Of a stretch of 32,646 nt of DNA, positions 8,344 to 13,865 are shown piece after piece (position 1 is the first letter of the stretch; each line of letters starts with the position of its first letter). Source of the stretch: an uncultured Oscillospiraceae bacterium (GTDB taxonomy: Bacteria; Bacillota; Clostridia; Oscillospirales; Oscillospiraceae). Below the pieces are notes generated by a model that ran no database searches, was not told the origin of the DNA, and saw only the letters and a program-made list of their open reading frames with translations. The stretch is from assembly GCA_947625965.1 (NCBI GenBank), contig CANQQO010000017.1, positions 1 to 32,646 on the forward strand, read 5' to 3'. A program made the translations under genes and the position numbers.

Positions 8344-8393
8344 TCGTTACGTTACGATAATTACATTATATGCCACGGCACTGATTTTGTCAA
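8344..8393 (-). promoter_or_regulatory. Consensus promoter and palindrome before tetR-CPBP
   Basis: On the minus strand a perfect TTGACA (8388-8393) and a perfect TATAAT (8365-8370) are exactly 17 bases apart, the ideal sigma-A promoter. The palindrome TCGTTACGTTACGA (8344-8357, symmetric at 12 of 14 positions) begins seven bases past the -10 box, where transcription should start. Such a strong promoter would need tight repression, which the adjacent TetR gene could provide. Confidence 0.75.
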
Positions 8394-8451
8394 TCCCTTA
8401 TGCAAATGGAAGTCTTGTCAAGGTATTCGCAGATATAGAAAAACGCCTGCA

Positions 8452-8535
8452 ATGACAGTGTACGGAAAAGGCGGCTGCGGAAAGCGTACCATCACCTCCC
8501 TGTTGTCCAAGGGATTATTTCCTTTTTTGTGTTGA
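8452..8535 (+). pseudogene. Relic of NifH-like P-loop ATPase N-terminus
   Basis: A 27-codon open stretch reads MTVYGKGGCGKRTITSLLSK before ending. This matches the N-terminus of NifH/ArsA-type deviant Walker A ATPases, which usually begin with a short strand, then YGKGGxGKST. The serine after GK is replaced by arginine, and no further homologous sequence follows. No ribosome binding site is evident. It lies between two divergent promoters, and its end overlaps the -35 box of the flavin reductase promoter. It is most likely a gene scrap left by rearrangement; a chance match over 18 residues with this motif order seems unlikely. Confidence 0.45.
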
Positions 8536-8581
8536 CATGGCGTCAGAATAGTGCTATACTAACGATACTGACATGATGTCA
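8532..8581 (+). promoter_or_regulatory. Promoter with twin operators, flavin reductase-tetR
   Basis: TTGACA (8532-8537) and TATACT (8555-8560) are 17 bases apart. Two related palindromes flank this core: TGACATGGCGTCA (8533-8545), over the -35 box, and TGACATGATGTCA (8569-8581), a perfect 6-1-6 inverted repeat just past the start site. Their centres are 36 bases apart. The pairing strongly suggests repression by the TetR protein encoded second in the operon. Confidence 0.78.
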
Positions 8582-8613
8582 GAATAAACGAGCGCGGCTG
8601 GAGGGAAAGAACC

Positions 8614-9168
8614 ATGAAGAAAAATGTTGGCTCATTGCTTGCGCTGTATCCTACGCCCGTTACCGTGATCGGGGCGATGAACGGCGGGAAGCCTACCTGG
8701 ACGTTGGTTGCCCATGTGGGCATCATTGGTCATGACCGGGTGCTGGTCAGCCTTGCCGCGCCGCATTTTATCAACAGGTGTATCAAGGAGACGAAAAAGC
8801 TCTCGATCAACCTTGTGGACGAGGCCATGCTGCCGAAGGCGGACTATGCCGGCTCGGTCAGCGGCGCGAAAGCGGATAAATCCGCTGTGTTTGAATACGA
8901 CCTTGGTGAAGCGGGAACGCCGATCATCCGCGAATCTCCCCTGACGATGGAGTGTAGGGTGGTAGACATTTACAATACCCCTGGGTTCGAGAGCTTTATC
9001 TGCGCCATTGACAACACCTATGTGGACGAAATGAATTTGAACGAGAAGGGCAAGGTCGATTACGGTGCCTTAAAGCCGGTGCTGTTTGAGTTCCCCACCT
9101 ATCAATATCTGAGGACCGGCAAGGTGATCGGCAGATGCCTGTCCTTCAAAAAGCCCCTGGAGAAATAA
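8614..9168 (+). CDS. Flavin reductase family protein
   Basis: The 184-residue protein has the FMN-binding split-barrel fold of the flavin reductase-like family. It begins with LYPTPVTVIGAMNGGKPTWT, continues with the typical VLVSLAAPHFINRCIKETKKL segment, and ends with a short helical tail. Members bind FMN and pass electrons from NAD(P)H to flavin or to partner enzymes. The ATG has GGAGGG upstream. It is the first gene of a two-gene operon with the TetR regulator that starts 12 bases later. The electron acceptor is unknown; association with redox-type genes downstream (an aldo/keto reductase relic and a decarboxylase-cupin) suggests detoxification of quinones or aldehydes. Confidence 0.9.
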   Translation: MKKNVGSLLALYPTPVTVIGAMNGGKPTWTLVAHVGIIGHDRVLVSLAAPHFINRCIKETKKLSINLVDEAMLPKADYAGSVSGAKADKSAVFEYDLGEAGTPIIRESPLTMECRVVDIYNTPGFESFICAIDNTYVDEMNLNEKGKVDYGALKPVLFEFPTYQYLRTGKVIGRCLSFKKPLEK

Positions 9169-9180
9169 GGAGGTGCGCCC

Positions 9181-9804
9181 ATGCCGAAAGGATCGCCTGA
9201 GCTGGCCCAGGCCCGCAGGGAGGAGATCGTCAACGCCTGCGAAAAGCTCTATCAGACCATGAGTTTTAAGGAGATCACCATCAAGGAGATCGGAAACGCC
9301 ACCAGCTTCACCCGCACCTCCATTTACAACTATTTTCAGACGAAGGAAGAGATCTTCCTGGCCCTGCTGAAGCGGGAATATGAGCTGTGGATCGCCTCCC
9401 TGCGGGAAGAGATGGCGAGGCGCGAGCAAATGACAAAGGACGAATTTGCCGATATGCTGGCCCACTCTCTGGAGAAGCGGGCCCAGCTTTTGAAAATCAT
9501 GTCCATGAACCACTACGACATGGAGACCGGCAGCCGGCCCGAGCATCTGACGGATTTCAAGGTCGTGTACGGGGAGGCTATCCACACCGTGACGTCCGGC
9601 CTCAACAAATATTTCCCGGATATGACGGTTTCCGAGAAGCAGGACTTCATTTACACCTTCTTCCCGTTCATGTTCGGGATCTACCCCTACACCTTCGTCA
9701 CCGAGAAGCAGCGGACGGCAATGGAGGAAGCCGGCGTCAACTATGTGTTTCTGTCGATTTATGAGATCACCTACAACTGCGCAAGAATGTTATTAGGTGA
9801 ATAA
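9181..9804 (+). CDS. TetR family regulator
   Basis: The 207-residue regulator has a TetR helix-turn-helix at about residues 13-58 (EIVNACEKLYQTMSFKEITI followed by TSFTRTSIYNYFQTKEEIFL) and a helical C-terminal domain. The recognition helix with SIYNYFxTKEE is the classic form and differs from the two TetR proteins further left. AAGGAGG lies upstream of the ATG. It follows the flavin reductase gene closely, so it is transcribed with its likely target and should bind the twin TGACAT palindromes upstream. The inducer is unknown. Confidence 0.93.
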   Translation: MPKGSPELAQARREEIVNACEKLYQTMSFKEITIKEIGNATSFTRTSIYNYFQTKEEIFLALLKREYELWIASLREEMARREQMTKDEFADMLAHSLEKRAQLLKIMSMNHYDMETGSRPEHLTDFKVVYGEAIHTVTSGLNKYFPDMTVSEKQDFIYTFFPFMFGIYPYTFVTEKQRTAMEEAGVNYVFLSIYEITYNCARMLLGE

Positions 9805-9806
9805 AG

Positions 9807-9911
9807 GACGAGCAGACACGGAAAATCATCCGGCATGGCCTTGACTTAGGCGTCAATTTCTATGATACCGCGATCGCATATCAGAACGGAAAGCAAAAGC
9901 CAGAAATGTAG
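9807..9911 (+). pseudogene. Aldo/keto reductase fragment
   Basis: Directly after the tetR stop codon an open stretch of 34 codons reads like an internal part of an aldo/keto reductase: the helix RKIIRHGLDLGVNFYDTA then IAYQNG. GVNFYDTA contains the catalytic aspartate of that family (usually followed by a tyrosine four to five residues later, here Y in AIAYQ). There is no N-terminal part, no start codon and no catalytic lysine or NADPH-binding region, since a TAG follows soon after. An intact gene would be about 300 residues. It is a deletion remnant between two genes that may once have formed one operon. Confidence 0.7.
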
Positions 9912-9934
9912 TGTATAACAAGGAGGAATTTACA

Positions 9935-10691
9935 ATGGAAAAAATCACACAGACCGCAGGACGGAATCAGCTTGGCAGCTTCGCACCGGATTTCGCGCAC
10001 TTCAACGACGACGTTCTCTTTGGCGAGAACTGGAACAATCCCGACATTGACCTCAAGACCCGGTGCATCATCACCGTGGTGGCGCTGATGTCCTCCGGGA
10101 TCACCGACTCGTCCCTCACCTACCATCTGCAAAACGCCAAAGCCCACGGCGTAACGAAAGCGGAGATCGCCGCCATTGTGACCCACGTCGGCTTCTATGT
10201 CGGCTGGCCGAAGGCGTGGGCGGTGTTCCGTCTGGCAAAGGACGTTTGGAACGAGGCGGAGCCGGCGTTGACGGAGAAAGATAAATATCAAAACACCATC
10301 CTTTTCCCCATCGGCGCGCCGAATGACGGCTTCGCCCAGTATTTCATCGGGCAGAGCTACCTGGCCCCGGTATCGAAGGAGCAAGTGGGCGTTTTCAACG
10401 TGACCTTTGAGCCGGGCTGCCGGAACAACTGGCACATCCACCATGCCACAAAGGGCGGCGGACAGATCCTCAATCTGCGTCGGCGGACGGGGTTACTATC
10501 AGGAGTGGGGCAAGCCCGCCGTGGAGATGAAGCCCGGCGACTGCATCAACATCCCCGCCGGCGTCAAGCACTGGCACGGCGCCGCGCCGGACCGTTGGTT
10601 CTCCCACCTGGCGATTGAAGTCCCCGGAGAAAACGGCTCCAACGAATGGCTGGAGCCGGTGGATGATACACAGTATGGCGATTTGAAGTGA
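9935..10691 (+). pseudogene. Carboxymuconolactone decarboxylase-cupin, frameshifted
   Basis: ATG at 9935 follows AAGGAGG. The first 178 codons encode a carboxymuconolactone decarboxylase domain (about residues 20-105, with KTRCIITVVALMSSG) and the start of a cupin barrel with the metal-binding pattern WHIHH (166-170). Reading then leaves the family frame. Dropping one A at 10472-10473 restores the expected continuation: ICVGGRGYYQEWGK and then KPGDCINIPAGVKHWHG, the second cupin motif, ending at 10691. The repaired product would be about 251 residues, the usual length of these two-domain proteins. The break is a real mutation, a sequencing error, or, less likely, programmed frameshifting; no slippery run is visible. 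Confidence 0.85.
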
Positions 10692-10733
10692 AAAAACCGT
10701 CGATTTTATCGGCGGTGATGATGGTATGTGCAG

Positions 10734-10782
10734 AAAAAGGGACCGCCTTTGAGTTCGATGAGCTCAAAAGCGGCCCCTTTTT
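10734..10782 (-). terminator. Terminator after phosphatase gene
   Basis: Two 20-base arms (10734-10753 and 10763-10782) enclose a 9-base loop, with runs of A and T at the two ends. Read on the minus strand all 20 positions pair if two G-U wobbles are allowed. On the plus strand the same two positions are C-A mismatches. It therefore serves best as the terminator of the minus-strand phosphatase gene, but may also stop plus-strand transcription from the broken decarboxylase-cupin gene. Confidence 0.88.
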
Positions 10783-10789
10783 CAGTTTA

Positions 10790-11473
10790 TTATGTGTAAA
10801 ACTCCGCGCCGTCCTCCAAGCGGAGGCAGGCCAGCGCCTTGATAGGAATGTCGTAGCCACAGCAGCAGTCGATGTCCACGAAACCCGGAGTGTGGAGGAT
10901 CTTCAGCCCCTCGCCACGGGCCAGCAGGGCCCGGATATAGGCGCTCTCCTCCGATTCCTCCGCCAGCAGGCTGAGAACGGGCGTGTGGCCCAGGATCAGG
11001 CGGCGGCCGGGGATGGGATTGGGGGTGTCCAGCGTGGGACGGCCCCAGACCCGGTCATGGACACTCTCCCCAGGAAAGCCGTGGACCAGATAGAAGTCCT
11101 TCCCTCCGGCGGTGACCTCCAACCAGGTGGGCAGGGTCTCCAGGCGGGCAAGGAGAGCCCTTCTCCGCTCCTCCGACAGAGCGGCGAGGCCCGCCAGGGT
11201 GGGAGCGTTGCCGTTTCGGGCCCAGCGGCGGTAGTCCTTCTCCGTCGCCTGGGGATGGAAGCATTGGAGGCACATATATTCGTGGTTGCCCAGGAGCATG
11301 ACCATGTTGGGCGTGGAGAGGATCCTCTCCGCCAGTGGCACCGGCTCCGGGCCCCGGTCAAAGACGTCGCCCAGGATGTATAGGGTGTCCCGGTCCGAAA
11401 AACCGATCCGAGAGAGCATTTTTTCAAACCGATCCGCCTCCCCGTGGAGGTCGGAGATCACGTAGCTGGACAT
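10790..11473 (-). CDS. PPP-family metallophosphoesterase
   Basis: The 227-residue enzyme has the full PPP phosphatase signature: SDLHGE (7-12, metal-binding D8 and H10), GDVFDRG (35-41) and GNHE (62-65), with later histidines in VHGFPG and LGHTPVL. Bacterial members act as Ser/Thr or Tyr protein phosphatases or as diadenosine tetraphosphatases. No membrane segment is visible, so it should be cytosolic. ATG at 11473 follows GGGAGG. It lies downstream of the tRNA-Gly terminator, and a strong terminator follows its stop codon, so it is probably a single-gene transcript. The exact substrate cannot be decided from sequence. Confidence 0.93.
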   Translation of the reverse strand: MSSYVISDLHGEADRFEKMLSRIGFSDRDTLYILGDVFDRGPEPVPLAERILSTPNMVMLLGNHEYMCLQCFHPQATEKDYRRWARNGNAPTLAGLAALSEERRRALLARLETLPTWLEVTAGGKDFYLVHGFPGESVHDRVWGRPTLDTPNPIPGRRLILGHTPVLSLLAEESEESAYIRALLARGEGLKILHTPGFVDIDCCCGYDIPIKALACLRLEDGAEFYT

Positions 11474-11525
11474 GGCTGCCTCCCAAAGCGCGTTTTATTT
11501 ACCCGCAAATGTACGTTTTCATTGA

Positions 11526-11555
11526 AAAATCCCGATGCGAACGCATCGGGATTTT
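11526..11555 (-). terminator. Terminator after tRNA-Gly
   Basis: A perfect 14-bp inverted repeat, AAAATCCCGATGCG and CGCATCGGGATTTT, has a 2-base spacer and ends in T's on the minus strand. It begins one base after the encoded CCA end of tRNA-Gly, the expected position for its terminator. Confidence 0.9.
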
Positions 11556-11556
11556 C

Positions 11557-11632
11557 TGGAGCGGGTGACGAGGCTCGAACTCGCTACCTCCACCTTGGCA
11601 AGGTGGCGCTCTACCGGATGAGCTACACCCGC
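11557..11632 (-). tRNA. tRNA-Gly(GCC)
   Basis: On the minus strand the gene starts GCGGGTG and ends with the matching CACCCGC acceptor strand, discriminator T and encoded CCA (11557-11559). The D-arm (GTAGCTCA), the anticodon stem CCACC/GGTGG with loop TTGCCAA, and the T-arm (GTTCGAGCC) are all clear. The anticodon is GCC, reading GGC and GGU glycine codons. Length is 76 bases including CCA. It has its own promoter and terminator. Confidence 0.97.
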
Positions 11633-11646
11633 AGGGACCATAAAAA

Positions 11647-11674
11647 ATTATACCAGAATTTTGGCGTTTGTCAA
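11647..11674 (-). promoter_or_regulatory. tRNA-Gly promoter
   Basis: Perfect TTGACA (11669-11674) and TATAAT (11647-11652) on the minus strand are 16 bases apart. Transcription would start a few bases before the mature 5' end of the tRNA. The promoter lies between the lipoprotein stop codon and the tRNA, so the tRNA does not depend on the upstream gene. Confidence 0.85.
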
Positions 11675-11689
11675 GTCCCTTTTCGCATT

Positions 11690-12976
11690 TTATTCTTCCG
11701 GCTCCTGAGATCGCTCTTCCGGCTCCGTGGGGGAATCGGTGGGGGGAACGGTGGGCTCCGTAGTCTCCGGGGGCTCCGACTCCGGCGGGGGCGGCGGCAC
11801 CGTGGGGGCGTTGGTTTCATCGGGGGTGGTCTCCGGGGGCCCAGAGGGCTCCGTCGAATCGGTGGGTTCCTGCGTGGGCTCGGTGACGGGCTCCGTGGGT
11901 TCCTCCTCCGGCAGGCATGGCGGATAGGCGGAATAGTCCCAGACATAGCCCGTCATCCGTTCGTCGTCGTAGAGCTGGAAGACGCCCGTGTTGACGGCCT
12001 CCACCAGGTCAATGTGGCGGTAGGTCTCCCCGTCGCCGATGATGTTCCAGTACCAGCTCTCCCCGTCCCGGGTGCCGGAGACCAGATAACAGGTGAGATT
12101 CGACTGGCGGCACATGGCGGCGTAGACCGTGGCGAGGGCCCGGCTGTCCCCTACCCCGTGGATCAGCAGGCTGTAGGACGGGGTCAGAGAGGTCTCCATC
12201 CGGAAGGAATCCAGACGGCCGGCCAGGAAGGAATAGAGCTGGCTGTACCGCTCCCAGGGATCGGGGCCGCTGATGTAGAGCCGGGCCGAGGTAAAGAGGG
12301 GCTGGACCTGGGACTGCATACTCCGCAGGTCCTCCCGGCTGTTCTGATAGGACAGCCGGATCTCCAAGATCCGGTTCTGGCCCACGGCGGGATAGAGATT
12401 GGCAATGACCTCCGGCAGCTCCATGACCGATTCGGGGTGATTCTCGGCGTAGGTCCGAACCATCTGGGAAAAATCTGTGCTGACGTACTGCTCCACCTGC
12501 ATCACCGTCTTTTCCTCGCACTGGTCCAGGGCGGCGCAGATCAGCTTTTGGGCCTCCTCCATGGTCTTCACCCGGCGCATCCGGCGGACGGCGGTCCGGT
12601 TGCTGTTGTAGCCAATGGTCACGGCCACGGCGGGCACGCCGCCGCTGAGGCCCGTCTCATAAGTCACCGATTCCACGCAGTAGGACCCGATAGGGGTGCT
12701 GGCGGTGACGTACCGAATGGCCGTGGCCATGTCCTTGTCCAACTGGCCCTGGGGGTAGCCGTCCACGGAAATGGTGCCATTTTCCAGGTCGTTTTCCACC
12801 ATCTCCACCAGGGCCTGCCGCAGGTCGTCGTAGCTTTTGGCCTGCAAGAAATCCACCGCCGGCGTTCCGGTCTCCTCCAAATGGAGGCGGACGCTGTGGT
12901 ATTCCCCGTCCATCCAGCCGCTGCACCCGGTCAAGAGCAGGCAGATCGCCAGGGCAAGGGCAAGGCGTTTCTTCAC
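11690..12976 (-). CDS. Lipoprotein with degenerate transglutaminase-like domain
   Basis: The 428-residue protein has a lipoprotein signal peptide with lipobox LLTGC (lipidated C18), so it should sit on the outer face of the membrane. A region at about residues 266-325 resembles the transglutaminase/papain-like fold: GVGDSRALATVYAAMCRQ, then WYWNII, then HIDL. The usual catalytic Cys and His positions hold S278 and W308, while D323 remains, so the domain is probably non-enzymatic. The last 75 residues are a Pro/Glu/Thr-rich repeat tail, perhaps a cell-wall spacer. The start is GTG with AAAGGAG upstream. It follows the YitT gene by 14 bases and is likely co-transcribed. Function unknown. Confidence 0.8.
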   Translation of the reverse strand: MKKRLALALAICLLLTGCSGWMDGEYHSVRLHLEETGTPAVDFLQAKSYDDLRQALVEMVENDLENGTISVDGYPQGQLDKDMATAIRYVTASTPIGSYCVESVTYETGLSGGVPAVAVTIGYNSNRTAVRRMRRVKTMEEAQKLICAALDQCEEKTVMQVEQYVSTDFSQMVRTYAENHPESVMELPEVIANLYPAVGQNRILEIRLSYQNSREDLRSMQSQVQPLFTSARLYISGPDPWERYSQLYSFLAGRLDSFRMETSLTPSYSLLIHGVGDSRALATVYAAMCRQSNLTCYLVSGTRDGESWYWNIIGDGETYRHIDLVEAVNTGVFQLYDDERMTGYVWDYSAYPPCLPEEEPTEPVTEPTQEPTDSTEPSGPPETTPDETNAPTVPPPPPESEPPETTEPTVPPTDSPTEPEERSQEPEE

Positions 12977-12990
12977 GGCGAGTCTCCTTT

Positions 12991-13845
12991 CTAGAGGGCG
13001 TCCCGGGAGTAGCGGGAGAATCCGTCTCCCAGGACCTGGTGGGCCTCCTGCACGATGATAAAGGCGTTGGGGTCGATCTCCACCACCAGCCGTTTCAGAT
13101 CCGCCAACTGCTGCTTGCGGACGGCGGTGAGGACCACCTTGGTGTCCTTCCCGGTGTAGGACCCCTGGCCGTGGAGGAAGGTGGCGCCCCGGTCCAGCTC
13201 CCTGGAGATGGCGGCGGCCACCGCGTCATACCGCTGGGAGATGATCAGGGCCACCTTGGAATAGTCAAAGCGGTAGACCACCGCGTCGATGATCTGGCCC
13301 GTGACGAAGATGGTCACGCCGCTGTACAGAGCGCTGGAAATATTCCGAAACACCAGCCCCGTCAAGGTCACCACCACGGCGTCAAAGCCGGTGTTGATCA
13401 TGCCGATGGGCACATTCTGCCACCTCCGCTTCAGCAGCCGGACGATGATGTCCGACCCGCCGGTGGAGGCCCCTTCGCTGAACACCAGCCCAATGCCCAG
13501 GCCGCAGAGGACCCCGCCGTAGAGGGCGGACAGAAGGGGCTCCACCTCCGGCTTGGGCAGCAGGGCGAAGAGGTCCAGCAGAATGGAACTGACCGACATC
13601 CCGACCAGGGAGCCGAAGAAAAATTTCTTCCCGATCTTCACGCCCCCGACGGCAAACAGCGGCAGATTCAGCAGCAGGGTCACCACGCCCACCTCGTCGA
13701 TGCGGAGGATGTGGCACAGCACCATGGAAAGGCCCGACAGTCCGCCGGCGTTCAGATTTTGGGGCTCCAAAAAGACCGCGAAGCTGAAGGCAAACAGGGC
13801 GCTCCCCAGCAGGATCTTTCCCAACCACAGGACTTTTTCTTTCAT
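12991..13845 (-). CDS. YitT family membrane protein
   Basis: The 284-residue protein begins with about five hydrophobic segments, with NAGGLSGLSMVL after the first and EGASTGGSDIIVRLL further on. Both are hallmark sequences of the YitT/DUF161 family. The C-terminal about 60 residues form the soluble DUF2179 domain with KVVLTAVRKQQLADL and DPNAFIIVQEAHQVLG. The function of the family is not settled. ATG at 13845 follows GAGAGGGG. It comes 20 bases after the parC-like gene and 14 bases before the lipoprotein gene, so all may lie on one transcript. Confidence 0.93.
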   Translation of the reverse strand: MKEKVLWLGKILLGSALFAFSFAVFLEPQNLNAGGLSGLSMVLCHILRIDEVGVVTLLLNLPLFAVGGVKIGKKFFFGSLVGMSVSSILLDLFALLPKPEVEPLLSALYGGVLCGLGIGLVFSEGASTGGSDIIVRLLKRRWQNVPIGMINTGFDAVVVTLTGLVFRNISSALYSGVTIFVTGQIIDAVVYRFDYSKVALIISQRYDAVAAAISRELDRGATFLHGQGSYTGKDTKVVLTAVRKQQLADLKRLVVEIDPNAFIIVQEAHQVLGDGFSRYSRDAL

Positions 13846-13865
13846 ATGGCTTCCCCTCTCTGTTT

